The notes: a model not told the origin generated them from the letters alone. Counted from the first letter of the stretch, positions 8,455-16,823 are shown. The stretch is DNA of 64,000 bases from Spartobacteria bacterium (GCA_021324825.1 JAJPII010000031.1:19485-83484); one strand, 5' to 3'. A program made the numbers and translations.

Positions 8455-8703
8455 TTACCGCACCAGAAACGTGTTGCCCCACGAGGAAGCATGGGGAGCT
8501 TCCGCGACCGGCGCCAGACCGCCATCCGGGGTTCCCCTGGTATAGCTGAGATCGGTGCTTGGGCTGTTTTGGGGCTGGGCCATCGGCGCACTGTTCTGCG
8601 CGGTCTTGGTGGTGGTTGTCGTGCAACCGGCGGCCAACACGAGAAGAGATGTTGCAAGGAAGGTTTTCGTTATTTTTATCATAGCGACCATAGATGCCAT
8701 CAT
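8455..8703 (-). CDS. Small predicted lipoprotein
   Basis: An 82-residue protein with a signal sequence ending in the lipobox LAAGC, so it should be lipid-anchored in the envelope; the mature part begins with a Thr run (CTTTTTK) and is Pro/Ser/Ala-rich with no recognised domain. I chose the ATG at 8703 because AAGGA lies eight bases upstream; ATGs at 8700, 8691 or 8682 are alternatives that would shorten the n-region. It is divergent from glyS and 83 bases upstream of the ClpX-like gene on the same strand. Function is unknown. Confidence 0.7.
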   Translation of the reverse strand: MMASMVAMIKITKTFLATSLLVLAAGCTTTTTKTAQNSAPMAQPQNSPSTDLSYTRGTPDGGLAPVAEAPHASSWGNTFLVR

Positions 8704-8841
8704 AGGAAATTTCCTTTTCCTGTCAATAGATTTATTCGTGCATTCTTCGCGGAGGGGATGCCTCCCCCTTTCCATAGCGTATTCCGCGCCAAAAATGCGG
8801 GGGCTTGCGTCGGGAAGCGCATTGCGGAATCCTACGGGCCT

Positions 8842-10206
8842 ATGAGCGAGGCAATGACCAGGGGCCAACGCATGGAGAGAATCGTGAGCCTGTGCAAACG
8901 GCGCGGATTCATCTTCCAGTCGAGCGAGATCTATGGCGGCTTGAACGGCTGCTGGGATTACGGCCCGCTCGGCACGGAGTTGAAGCGGAATCTCAAGGAC
9001 TACTGGTGGCGTAGGATGACGCGGGAACGCGATGACGTGGTGGGCATGGACGGCTCCATCCTCATGAACCGCCAGGTGTGGAGAGCGAGCGGCCACGAGG
9101 AGACCTTTAGCGACCCGATGGTCGATTGCCGCGTGTGCAAGGGCCGTTTCCGCGCGGATCAACTGCCGGAGAAGGACGGCCAGAAGCAATGCCCGAGTTG
9201 CGGCAGCCGGGACATGACCGAGCCGCGGGCGTTCAACCTCATGTTCAAGACCTACGTCGGCGCGACGGAGGATGAATCGGCGGTCACCTATCTGCGGCCG
9301 GAGACGGCGCAGGCGATCTTCGTGCAATTCAAGAACGTGCTCGAAGTCTCCAGGAAGAAGCTCCCCTTCGGCATCGCGCAGGTCGGCAAGGCGTTCCGGA
9401 ACGAGATAAACCCGAGAAACTTCACCTTCCGCTCGCGGGAATTCGAGCAGATGGAACTGGAATATTTCTGCAAACCCGAGCAAGGCCCCGGCCTGCTGGA
9501 TTACTGGCTGGAAGAGCGCCTTAAATTTTACGAAGCCATCGGCATCCCGCGCGAGAAGCTGCACGTCCACGAGATCGCGGCGGCGGACCGCGCCTTCTAT
9601 TCAAAAGGGACGTTCGACATCGAATTCGATTTCCCCTTCGGCGTCCAGGAGTTGGAGGGCGTCGCGTATCGCACGGATTACGACCTGGCGCAGCACCAGA
9701 AATTCAGCGGCAAGCCGATGGATTATTTCGACGAGGAAACGAAGCAGCGCTTCGTGCCGCACGTCATCGAACCGAGCGCGGGCGTGGATCGCACCGTGCT
9801 TGCGCTCATCTGCAACGCCTACGACGAGGAGACCGTGACCGACGACAAAGGCAAGGCCGAGACGCGCACCGTGCTGCGATTCCACCCGCGGATGGCGCCG
9901 ATAAAATGCGGCGTCTTCCCGCTGTTGAAAAACAATGAACTGCTCGTCGCCAAAGCGCGCGAGATCACGGCGCTCCTGAAGCCGCACATGCTGGTTTTCT
10001 ACGACGAGACGGGCGCCATCGGACGCCGGTACCGGCGGCAGGACGAGGCCGGCACGCCGTTCGGCGTCACGGTCGATTTTGACACGCTCGGCGAACGCGG
10101 CCCCGAACTGCACAACACCGTGACGCTCCGCCACCGCGACAGCATGAAGCAGGAGCGCGTCCCGATATCCGAACTCCCGGGTCGCTTGCTGCCCGAGGTT
10201 TTATAA
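8842..10206 (+). CDS. glyS: Glycyl-tRNA synthetase, dimeric type
   Basis: A 454-residue class II aminoacyl-tRNA synthetase charging tRNA-Gly. It is the single-chain alpha-2 type (the kind also in archaea, eukaryotes and many bacteria), not the alpha2-beta2 type of E. coli. Class II motif 2 appears as FRNEINPRNFTFRSREFEQ near residue 190-210, and LRPETAQ precedes it. A CxxC...CxxC pair (CRVCKG, CPSCGS) at about 96-133 could bind zinc. The C-terminal anticodon-binding domain (LLKNNELLVAKAREI) is complete. ATG at 8842 gives the expected MERIVSLCKRRGFIF start context; a second ATG five codons on is possible. Confidence 0.95.
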   Translation: MSEAMTRGQRMERIVSLCKRRGFIFQSSEIYGGLNGCWDYGPLGTELKRNLKDYWWRRMTRERDDVVGMDGSILMNRQVWRASGHEETFSDPMVDCRVCKGRFRADQLPEKDGQKQCPSCGSRDMTEPRAFNLMFKTYVGATEDESAVTYLRPETAQAIFVQFKNVLEVSRKKLPFGIAQVGKAFRNEINPRNFTFRSREFEQMELEYFCKPEQGPGLLDYWLEERLKFYEAIGIPREKLHVHEIAAADRAFYSKGTFDIEFDFPFGVQELEGVAYRTDYDLAQHQKFSGKPMDYFDEETKQRFVPHVIEPSAGVDRTVLALICNAYDEETVTDDKGKAETRTVLRFHPRMAPIKCGVFPLLKNNELLVAKAREITALLKPHMLVFYDETGAIGRRYRRQDEAGTPFGVTVDFDTLGERGPELHNTVTLRHRDSMKQERVPISELPGRLLPEVL

Positions 10207-10236
10207 CGCAACGCCCCCCTTGCAATCTCGCCTCCG

Positions 10237-11340
10237 CTACGCCACACCGCCGCTGGAGTCGCCCAGCGCTTTCTCCTCTTCGGGCAGGTAGAGACGGAAG
10301 CGGGCTTTGTCGATGGCTTTCATATACGCCTCGTGGGGCGAGACGACGCCCTTTAACATCTGCTCCCAGATGGCGTCGTCCATGAATTGCATCCCCTGCC
10401 CTTTGCCCGCGACGATGACGTCCTGAAGTTTCTGCGTGGCGCCTTCCCGGATGATGGCGGAGACGGCGCTGTTGCCGATGAGTATCTCGTTCACGGCGAT
10501 GCGGCCGCCGCCGGCTTCGGGCGTCTTTTTCATGAGAAGCTGGGCCACCACGCCGCGCAGGGAGGAGGAGAGCATGGTGCGGACTTGCGCCTGCTGGTCG
10601 GAGGGGAAAACGTCGATGAGGCGATCCACCGTCTTGCGCGCGTTGTTGGTGTGCAGGGTGCCGAAGACGAGGAGGCCGGTCTCGGCGGCGGTGAGGGCCA
10701 GCGCGATGGTTTCCAGGTCGCGCATCTCGCCGACGAGGACGATGTCGGTGTCTTCGCGCAAGGCGGCCTTCAGCCCGGCGGCGAAGGAGATGGAGTGCTC
10801 CGGCACTTCGCGCTGGGTGATGACGCTCTTCTTGTTGTTATGGACGAACTCGATGGGTTCCTCGACGGTGATGATGTGCTTGGTGAAGGTGGAATTGATG
10901 TGGTCGATCAACGCCGCCAGCGTGGTGCTCTTGCCCGAACCGGTGGGGCCCGTGACGAGGATGATGCCGCCGCGTACGTTGGCGACTTCCTTGACGATGG
11001 GCGGTATGCCCAGTTGATCCAGCGTCATGATCTTCGTCGGGATGAGCCGGAAGACCGCGCCGTAGCCGCTGGCTTGCTTGAGGAAGTTGCACCGGAAGCG
11101 CGAGTGCGCGTCCATCTCGTAGGCGAAGTCGAGGTCGCCGCACGCCTCGAATTTCTCCCAACGCGCCGGGCCGCTTATCTCGCTGAGCATGTAGGCGGTT
11201 TCCTCCATGGTGAGCGGCTCTTCGCGGATGGGGACGATCTCGCCGTGCCGGCGGACCTTGGGAGGGCGGTTGACCGCCAGGTGGAGGTCGGAGGCCCCCG
11301 CCTCGATGAGCACCTGGAAGAATTGGTCGATATAGGCCAT
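10237..11340 (-). CDS. pilT: PilT-family twitching motility ATPase
   Basis: A 367-residue hexameric secretion ATPase that retracts type IV pili. GASDLHLAVNRPP marks the N-terminal PAS-like domain, Walker A GPTGSGKST is near residue 130, VGEMRDLET gives the Walker B/Asp box region, and FGTLHTNNA the His box. All retraction-type motifs, including AIREGATQKLQDVI-like C-terminal helix, are present. The gene starts six bases after the end of a second pilT-like gene and is the last gene of a five-gene minus-strand run that begins with YqjD-like stress proteins. Confidence 0.93.
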   Translation of the reverse strand: MAYIDQFFQVLIEAGASDLHLAVNRPPKVRRHGEIVPIREEPLTMEETAYMLSEISGPARWEKFEACGDLDFAYEMDAHSRFRCNFLKQASGYGAVFRLIPTKIMTLDQLGIPPIVKEVANVRGGIILVTGPTGSGKSTTLAALIDHINSTFTKHIITVEEPIEFVHNNKKSVITQREVPEHSISFAAGLKAALREDTDIVLVGEMRDLETIALALTAAETGLLVFGTLHTNNARKTVDRLIDVFPSDQQAQVRTMLSSSLRGVVAQLLMKKTPEAGGGRIAVNEILIGNSAVSAIIREGATQKLQDVIVAGKGQGMQFMDDAIWEQMLKGVVSPHEAYMKAIDKARFRLYLPEEEKALGDSSGGVA

Positions 11341-11346
11341 CTCGTG

Positions 11347-12434
11347 TCAGTTCCCGAAATGCTTCTTCATCTCGGCCTTCTGCTCGGCGCGGGTGTAAGC
11401 TTCCTCCTGCGAGATGACCCCCTGGTCGTAGAGTTCCGTCAGGGCTTCATCCATGAGGCGCATGCCCAGTTTCTTGCCGGTCTGCATGATGCCGGGAAGC
11501 ATGAACGTCTTGCCGTCGCGGATGCACGCGGCGACGGCGGAGTTGTTGACGAGTATCTCCATGGCCATGACGCGCCCCTTGTTGTCCTTGCGCGGGATGA
11601 GCTGCTGCGTGACGATGCCGCGCAACGATTCGCTGACCATGACGCGGATCTGGCCGCGCTGCTCCATGGGGAAGACGTCCAGCACGCGGTCCAGCGTGCG
11701 GGCGGCGCTGCTGGTGTGCAGGGTGCCGAGCACCAGGTGGCCCGTCTCCGAAGCGGTGATGGCCAGGCTGATGGTTTCCAGGTCGCGCATCTCGCCGACG
11801 AGGATGACATCCGGGTCCTGGCGGAGGCAGCCGCGCAAGGCGGACGCGAAGGAGTTGGTGTGCATGTGGACTTCGCGCTGGGTTATCTGGCAGAGCTTCG
11901 GTTCGTAGACGAACTCGATGGGGTCTTCCAGCGTGATGATGTGGTCCTGCCGGCTGCGGTTCACCTCCTCGATGAAGGCGGCGAGCGTGGTCGATTTGCC
12001 GCTGCCGACCGCGCCGGTGACGAGGATGAGGCCGTTATGGTACTGCGTGAGCAACTTCAACATCGGCGGCAGTTTCAATTCGTCCATGGTGCGGACGATG
12101 GCGTTGATGATGCGGAACACCAGTTCGTACCCGTGCCGCTGGCGGACGACGCTCCCGCGGTAACGCCCGAAGGAGGTGGAGTAGGCGAAGTCGATATCGC
12201 CGCGCTCGAGGAGCTGCTGCCGCTGATGCTCGTTCAGGAGCGGCCAGGCGATGCGCTCGGTGTCTTCGGCGGTGAGGTGCGGGCGTCGGCCCAGATCGGC
12301 TCCAGGACGCCAAAGCGCCGCCAGATCGGCCTCGCGCTCGCGCCCAGGTGGACATCGGAGGCGCCTGCATCCTGGCTGACGCGAAGGTATTGATCGACCT
12401 CTTTTTCGGCGGTATCGACGATCTCCGTATCCAC
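11347..12434 (-). CDS. Second PilT/PilU-like ATPase, reading frame broken by an apparent 1-base loss
   Basis: A PilT paralogue that does not read through in one frame. From a GTG at 12434 the frame gives the expected N-terminus (VSQDAGASDVHLGASARPIWRR...); from about 12280 onward a different frame gives LTAEDTERIAWPLLNEHQRQ and the whole ATPase core: Walker A GAVGSGKST, VGEMRDLET and LGTLHTSSA. Adding one base in the CGCCCGC run near 12280-12286 restores a 362-residue protein reading WADAPHLTAEDT. The span (1088 bases) is one short of a multiple of three. This could be sequencing or assembly error, a real inactivating mutation or recoding. The core motifs are intact. Confidence 0.8.
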
Positions 12435-12440
12435 GGGGAA

Positions 12441-12848
12441 TCAGATTCGGGGGGGCTGCCAACGATTGTCACGCGTCTCGGCGAAAGATGCAATCCTTTT
12501 GGCGGCGAACGCCGCGAGCGCGGGCCGGAAAACCTGGAAGAGAAAGCGCGCCGCCATGATCGCCAGCCCCAGCACCCCGGCCTCGCCCGCTTCCTTGACC
12601 TTTCTCTTCTTGCCGTCCCGGTCGAGATAGACGGTCTTCTTGCGCGCGGGCAGCCGGGCGAGAATCCAGCCCACGCCGGCGGCGCCCGTGAGGAAGAGCG
12701 TTTTGTGGCGGCGGAACGATTTCGTCAGGTGCGCGGGCACGTCGACGTCCCGGCGGAAGGCGTGGAAATTGTGCGTGAAGGCGGTGCGCGACCTTTGCAG
12801 GGCGGCGATCAATTCGGCTTTACGTTCGCCTTCTGACTGGTCAGCCAT
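12441..12848 (-). CDS. Hypothetical protein of the YqjD/YqjE-like cluster
   Basis: A 135-residue protein, Lys/Arg-rich, with one or two moderately hydrophobic stretches (LFLTGAAGVGWILARLP and AGVLGLAIMAARFLFQVF). No domain is recognised. It starts 40 bases before the end of the holin-like gene and ends seven bases before the second pilT. Its position corresponds to the third gene of the E. coli yqjD-yqjE-yqjK arrangement, but sequence similarity to YqjK cannot be claimed from inspection. A membrane-associated role is inferred. Confidence 0.6.
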   Translation of the reverse strand: MADQSEGERKAELIAALQRSRTAFTHNFHAFRRDVDVPAHLTKSFRRHKTLFLTGAAGVGWILARLPARKKTVYLDRDGKKRKVKEAGEAGVLGLAIMAARFLFQVFRPALAAFAAKRIASFAETRDNRWQPPRI

Positions 12849-13243
12849 AGTTGGTCTTTCTTCAGTTCGCTGAAAGTTTCCTTGAACACCGGCACGAAGA
12901 TTTTCGCCCGCGCCATGAGGACGCAGAAGATCGCGACGATGAAATGCCCCATGGCAAACGCCAGCAGGACCCAAACCCACTTCGAGGGATCGCGCAGGAG
13001 CCAGGCGACGGCGAACACCAGGGCGATGACGAAAAATATGTAGCCGAAAAACAGGAGCACCAGCGCCGCGCCCGCCCAGACGAGGAGCATGGCGTAGTGG
13101 ACGCCCGCCTCCTTGGACTCCAGCGCGGCGAGTTGGAAGCGCGCCTGGAGATACGACAGGACGGCGGCCAGCGCGGCGCCGCCGTGCGCGAAGAAGCCCG
13201 CGCCATCCGCCGGATGCGCCTCCGGGGTTTTCGGATCGACCAT
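12809..13243 (-). CDS. Phage-holin-superfamily membrane protein (YqjE-like)
   Basis: A 144-residue protein with two transmembrane helices (about 53-80 and 88-112: MLLVWAGAALVLLFFGYIFF and VWVLLAFAMGHFIVAIFC). The amphipathic N-terminus with SYLQARFQLAALESKEA is the signature seen in the holin-X/YqjE family (PF07332 type). In enterobacteria YqjE is co-expressed with YqjD in stationary phase. Here it lies 13 bases downstream of the DUF883 gene and overlaps the next gene by 40 bases, so the three are clearly one unit. Function beyond membrane association is unknown. Confidence 0.75.
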   Translation of the reverse strand: MVDPKTPEAHPADGAGFFAHGGAALAAVLSYLQARFQLAALESKEAGVHYAMLLVWAGAALVLLFFGYIFFVIALVFAVAWLLRDPSKWVWVLLAFAMGHFIVAIFCVLMARAKIFVPVFKETFSELKKDQLWLTSQKANVKPN

Positions 13244-13256
13244 CGCGGAGACGGCC

Positions 13257-13562
13257 TTAGCGCCGGAAAAGCAGACCCAGGATGAACCCGACGCCCAGCG
13301 CCGCGGCCACCGCCCGCGTGGGATTCTCCCGGACGTATTCCTCGCCCTCCTCGCGGAAAGTGCGCGCGCGCTCGCGCGCTTCGCCGTAGACGTGCTCGGC
13401 TTTGCCGCGGTATTCGGCGGCCTTTGCCTCCGCCAGGCCGCGGAGCTCGCCGGCCTTGGCTTCCGCCGCCGCGCGCAGATCGCCCGCGGCGTGTTTTACA
13501 TGGCTCTTGCTGCTCTCCAGCTTGTTCGCGGCGTCCGCGCCTTCCATCGTTTCTTCTGACAT
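13257..13562 (-). CDS. DUF883/YqjD-like membrane-anchored protein
   Basis: A 101-residue protein: a long charged Ala-rich helix with repeated AEAKAxELRGLAEAKAAEYRGKAE-like register, then VRENPTRAVAAALGVGFILG and a terminal LFRR. The ENPxxAVxxAxGxGFxxGxxxxR tail is diagnostic of the ElaB/YqjD family (DUF883), tail-anchored proteins that in E. coli associate with ribosomes in stationary phase. The start is supported by AAGGAG seven bases before the ATG. It is the first gene of the five-gene run ending in the two pilT genes. Confidence 0.88.
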   Translation of the reverse strand: MSEETMEGADAANKLESSKSHVKHAAGDLRAAAEAKAGELRGLAEAKAAEYRGKAEHVYGEARERARTFREEGEEYVRENPTRAVAAALGVGFILGLLFRR

Positions 13563-13705
13563 GGGATGACTCCTTAGTTTAACCTCTGACGTTTCAAAGA
13601 GGATGCCATTCGCCCCGGGTAAAAGCAAGGCGGCATATTTCGTTCGTTTGACGGTGTTTGCCTAAACGCTTGACACCCGGACAGCGGGCGCTTAGCGGTG
13701 CTGTC

Positions 13706-14344
13706 ATGAAATTTCCCACGGCATTTCTCGCGGCGGCCGCTGCCGCTTTCTGCTTCCTTGGCGGAGCGAACGCGGGCGAAACCGCGGATATTTCCAGGCC
13801 CGCGGTGCAGTCCGATTTTCCGTTCGAGAAGGGCCGCATGGAGGCGGAGTTGCTGGACGGCATTTTTGTGTCGTTCGAGTTCGACCCGCGTTCCCGCCCT
13901 TCATTCGACTACGAGCTGACGGTCGCGCGCATCGGCTACATGCTTACGGATGTGAAATACAGCGGCTGGCTGCGGGGCAACTACGAGTTCCTGTTCGAGG
14001 GCTTCGTCGGCCCGTTCTATCAAGGCCCCGGCACGGCGCTCGGCGGTTTTACCTTCATGGGACGTTACAACTTCGTGCAACCGGGCGCGCGCCTGATTCC
14101 GTATTTCCAGATCGGGGCGGGCGGTCTTTATAATGACGCTTTCCATCATCGCGACCAGATTGAAATCGGCTCCGGGCCGGAATTTAACCTGCAAAATTCC
14201 TTCGGCATCGCCTGGCTCTTTTCGAGGAGCTGGTCTTTGAACGTGGAGTACGGCTACCGGCATATCTCGGACGCCGAGACATCCACGCGCAACGCGGGCG
14301 TCAACTCCTTTGGCGGTCTCGTGGGGATGAGCCATTTCTTTTAG
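13706..14344 (+). CDS. PagL-like lipid A 3-O-deacylase homologue (copy 1)
   Basis: A 212-residue outer-membrane beta-barrel candidate with a signal peptide (FLAAAAAAFCFLGGANA, cleavage after ~23). Alternating hydrophobic strands and a terminal Phe (GMSHFF) fit an outer-membrane protein. YRHISDAETSTRNAGVNS near residue 187 matches the PagL active-site segment (His and Ser of HxS, then N and G). PagL removes the 3-linked acyl chain from lipid A. The usual HxSN Asn is Asp here, while copy 2 retains Asn. It shares many identical stretches with the gene at 15325 and differs mainly in its N-terminal half. Confidence 0.75.
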   Translation: MKFPTAFLAAAAAAFCFLGGANAGETADISRPAVQSDFPFEKGRMEAELLDGIFVSFEFDPRSRPSFDYELTVARIGYMLTDVKYSGWLRGNYEFLFEGFVGPFYQGPGTALGGFTFMGRYNFVQPGARLIPYFQIGAGGLYNDAFHHRDQIEIGSGPEFNLQNSFGIAWLFSRSWSLNVEYGYRHISDAETSTRNAGVNSFGGLVGMSHFF

Positions 14345-14516
14345 AGGGTGTCATGCACTTTGCCCGTTCTCGGTTGCTCTTCGTTGCCTAAAAAGAACGG
14401 GAATGGTCTGGCGCTTTGGCGTTGCCTCCCGCTCCAGGCGGCTGGCACAGCCGCCTCTACAACGACAACGACAACGCCAACGACGCCGCTCCGGGCAAAA
14501 AGCGCATGATGCCTTC
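14345..14516 (+). repeat. Dispersed palindromic element, long copy 1
   Basis: A 172-base copy of the family found throughout this window. It begins GGTGTCATGCACTTTGCCCG and ends with the inverted counterpart CGGGCAAAAAGCGCATGATG, giving imperfect terminal inverted repeats. Between them are GGCGCTTTGGCGTTGCCTCC and the core hairpin GGCGGCTGGCACAGCCGCC. The element starts directly after the stop codon of the first PagL-like gene and includes the start codon of the TauE-like gene. Confidence 0.85.
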
Positions 14517-15285
14517 TAACTTCGCAACGACGGGCGCCCTGTTCGGCGCCGGAGTCGCGGCGGGGGCGATCAACGCCTTCGCGGGCGGCGGGACGATCAT
14601 CACGTTCCCCGCGCTCCTCCTGGCGGGGATGAACCCGATCGCGGCCAACACCACCAGCACCGTGGCCCTGCTGCCGGGCGCGCTCGGGGGCATCGCGGGA
14701 TACAGGAGAAATATCCCGGCCGTCCTGCGCTGGCTGCGGCTCTTCGCGGGGGTGAGCGCGGCGGGCGGCCTGCTCGGCGGCGTTCTCCTTACGCAAACGA
14801 CCCCCTCTTTTTTCAAATGGCTCGCGCCGTTCCTGGTGCTCTTCGCGACGGCGCTCTTCACGGCGCACGGCCTTTTTTCGCGCATTCTCCGCGGCCGGGC
14901 GCCGGAAATGAGCCGCGCCGCGAATCCCCGCTGGCTGATCGGCGCGCTCTCCTTCCAGTTCGCCGTGGCGGTTTATGGCGGCTACTTTGGCGCGGGCATC
15001 GGCATCCTCATGCTCGCCTCGCTCGGCATCCTCGGCTTCCGGCACATCCACGAGATGAACACGGTGAAGTCCGTCCTGGGCTTCCTCATCAACGCCGTGG
15101 CGGCGGTCTATTTCATCTGGAAAGGGCTGGTCGACTGGCCTATCGCGGCGCTGATGGCGGCGGGGGCGGTGGCCGGCGGCTATCTCGGAGCGCACTTCGC
15201 GCAAAAGATACCGCAGCCCGTCGTCCGCGGGATCATCACGACCATCGGGGTCTCGATTTCGCTGGCGTTGTTTCTGAAGAAATGA
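14506..15285 (+). CDS. TauE/SafE-family anion/sulfite exporter
   Basis: A 259-residue membrane protein with about eight hydrophobic segments. GAGVAAGAINAFAGGGTI at the N-terminus and YGGYFGAGIGILMLASLG in the middle are the duplicated glycine-rich motifs of TauE/SafE (COG0730) permeases, which export sulfite, sulfoacetate or related anions. The start ATGATG (14506/14509) lies within the right inverted repeat of the palindromic element, so the element may drive or at least provide the translation start. Reading upstream of it only translates repeat DNA. It is flanked by the two PagL-like genes. Confidence 0.85.
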   Translation: MMPSNFATTGALFGAGVAAGAINAFAGGGTIITFPALLLAGMNPIAANTTSTVALLPGALGGIAGYRRNIPAVLRWLRLFAGVSAAGGLLGGVLLTQTTPSFFKWLAPFLVLFATALFTAHGLFSRILRGRAPEMSRAANPRWLIGALSFQFAVAVYGGYFGAGIGILMLASLGILGFRHIHEMNTVKSVLGFLINAVAAVYFIWKGLVDWPIAALMAAGAVAGGYLGAHFAQKIPQPVVRGIITTIGVSISLALFLKK

Positions 15286-15324
15286 GTATTGACATCCAAA
15301 CCCGGTGACAAATAACCGTTATAC

Positions 15325-15969
15325 ATGAACCGACTCCTCCCCGCCTCCATCCTTTCCGCTCTCGTCCTGCTCGCCCCCGGCGCCGCCCGGGCCGGAGAAG
15401 CCGCCGGAAAAAACATCTCGACGCCCGTTGTCGAGTGCGACTACCCGTTCCAAAAGGGAACCATGGAATTTGACGCCCTCGCCGGGTTCTTCGCCTCCGT
15501 CACGACGACGCCCGTGGGGCACCCCGCTTTCAACTACGAACTGCAGGCGCTCCGCCTCGGTTACATGCTCACCAACGTCCACTACTCCGGCCTCCTCCGG
15601 GGGAACTACGAGCTTTTCCTCGAAGCTTTTGGCGGGCCTGTTTATCAAGGACCGGGAAACTACCTGGTGGGCGGCGCGGTCCAACTCCGCTACAACTTCG
15701 TCCAGCCGCGGGCGAAACTGGTTCCTTACGCGCAGCTTGGCTTCGGCGGCCTCTACAGCGACGCGCACGCCAATCCCGACCAGATCGAACTCGGATCGCC
15801 CGGTGAATTCACCGAGCAACTCTCCCTCGGCCTGAATTACTTCCTGACGAAGCGCCTGGCGCTCTCGGGCGAATACGGTTTCCGGCACATCTCCAATGCG
15901 GGCATAACCCATCGCAACACAGGGGTGAACTCGCTGGGCGGTTTGTTCGGATTGAGCTATTTTTTCTGA
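15325..15969 (+). CDS. PagL-like lipid A 3-O-deacylase homologue (copy 2)
   Basis: A 214-residue paralogue of the gene at 13706. It has a signal peptide (SALVLLAPGAARA), beta-strand pattern, YRHIS-equivalent FRHISNAGITHRNTGVNS near residue 190 and terminal LSYFF. Here the HxSN motif is complete, so this copy has the better claim to PagL catalytic function on lipid A at the outer leaflet of the outer membrane. Both copies share GNYELFLEAFGGPVYQGPG-type segments. The two flank a TauE-like permease, probably the result of a local duplication. Confidence 0.78.
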   Translation: MNRLLPASILSALVLLAPGAARAGEAAGKNISTPVVECDYPFQKGTMEFDALAGFFASVTTTPVGHPAFNYELQALRLGYMLTNVHYSGLLRGNYELFLEAFGGPVYQGPGNYLVGGAVQLRYNFVQPRAKLVPYAQLGFGGLYSDAHANPDQIELGSPGEFTEQLSLGLNYFLTKRLALSGEYGFRHISNAGITHRNTGVNSLGGLFGLSYFF

Positions 15970-16022
15970 TAAAACGGGGCTAGTTTCCTGCTCGACGCCT
16001 CGAGCTCGGAACGCCAGCCGCC

Positions 16023-16373
16023 TTGGAAAACAAACGCATACTATACGTCGAGGATGACCGGGATGTGGCCCGCCTGACGAAGCTGATGCTGGAACGCAAA
16101 CGCCCTTACGAAGTGAGGGTGGAATCCGACCCCGCCAAAGCGCTTGGGGTCGCCCAGGCCTTCCGTCCGGACGTCGTCCTCCTCGACATGATCATGCCGG
16201 GAATGGACGGCGGCGACGTAGCCCGGCAACTCCGCGACGATGCGGAGTTGAAGAACGTGCCGATCATCTTCATCACCGCGGTCGCGAAGCCGATGGCCGG
16301 GTTCCCGATCCTTTCCAAACCCGTCGCCATCGAGGAAGTCATAGCGTGCATCGAACGGCATCTGGCGGCGTAG
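16023..16373 (+). CDS. Receiver-only response regulator
   Basis: A 116-residue CheY-like receiver domain with no output domain. The acidic pocket is the ED-D of YVEDDRD at 9-13, the phospho-acceptor Asp lies in VLLDMIMPGMDG near 53, Thr in FITAV and Lys in LSKPV follow. All catalytic positions are intact. The start is a TTG; no ATG or GTG gives a better length. No histidine kinase is nearby. It is 48 bases upstream of a small membrane protein gene on the same strand, but a functional link is not shown. Confidence 0.88.
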   Translation: MENKRILYVEDDRDVARLTKLMLERKRPYEVRVESDPAKALGVAQAFRPDVVLLDMIMPGMDGGDVARQLRDDAELKNVPIIFITAVAKPMAGFPILSKPVAIEEVIACIERHLAA

Positions 16374-16421
16374 CGCCAGAAATCCCATTGCAAACAGGGC
16401 CGTGAAATCTTAATTAATAGC

Positions 16422-16823
16422 ATGGCACGCCGCGCCAGTTCTTCCGTTCATCCCCTTTGGACCTTGGGGATCGTTGGCGCCATTCTCGCGGCGTCGATCA
16501 TCGGCGGCTACTTTTTATACGGGTTCGTGAATGACCCTTACCGCACCTTGGAGCCGCTGGACGTCGCTTCTTACCTGGAGAACTCCAGCAGCATGCGGCA
16601 GAATATTTACAAGCTCGACTGTACCATCGACAATCAACTGGCCTGGTCGCGAACCGAAGGGCGTCTTTTCTCCGTCCAGGCCAACCCGGGCGGCGATATC
16701 CTTCCCATCCTGGTGCCCGCGAAGCTCAACGACGTTAATATCCAGAAGGGGCAGAAGTTTTTCATGAGGATAATCGTGGGCGACAAGGGCATCCTGCAAG
16801 TGGAGGACATAAGAAAAGTATGA
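16422..16823 (+). CDS. Single-pass membrane protein of unknown function
   Basis: A 133-residue protein with one N-terminal transmembrane helix (about residues 12-34, LWTLGIVGAILAASIIGGYFLYGF) and a ~95-residue domain predicted outside the cytoplasm with mixed strands (GDILPILVPAKL, FFMRIIVGDKGILQVEDIRKV). I do not recognise the family. Its stop overlaps the start of the next gene by four bases (ATGA), so the two products are made together and may act as a pair at the membrane. Confidence 0.7.
   Translation: MARRASSSVHPLWTLGIVGAILAASIIGGYFLYGFVNDPYRTLEPLDVASYLENSSSMRQNIYKLDCTIDNQLAWSRTEGRLFSVQANPGGDILPILVPAKLNDVNIQKGQKFFMRIIVGDKGILQVEDIRKV

Noticed and set aside
8491..8841. Longer N-terminus for glyS
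   Set aside because: The upstream in-frame extension overlaps the divergent lipoprotein gene and is unlike glycyl-tRNA synthetase; the ATG at 8842 matches the family start.
12279..12286. Programmed -1 frameshift in the second pilT gene
   Set aside because: No X-XXY-YYZ slippery heptamer or obvious downstream pseudoknot is seen; a simple base loss in a C run explains it better.
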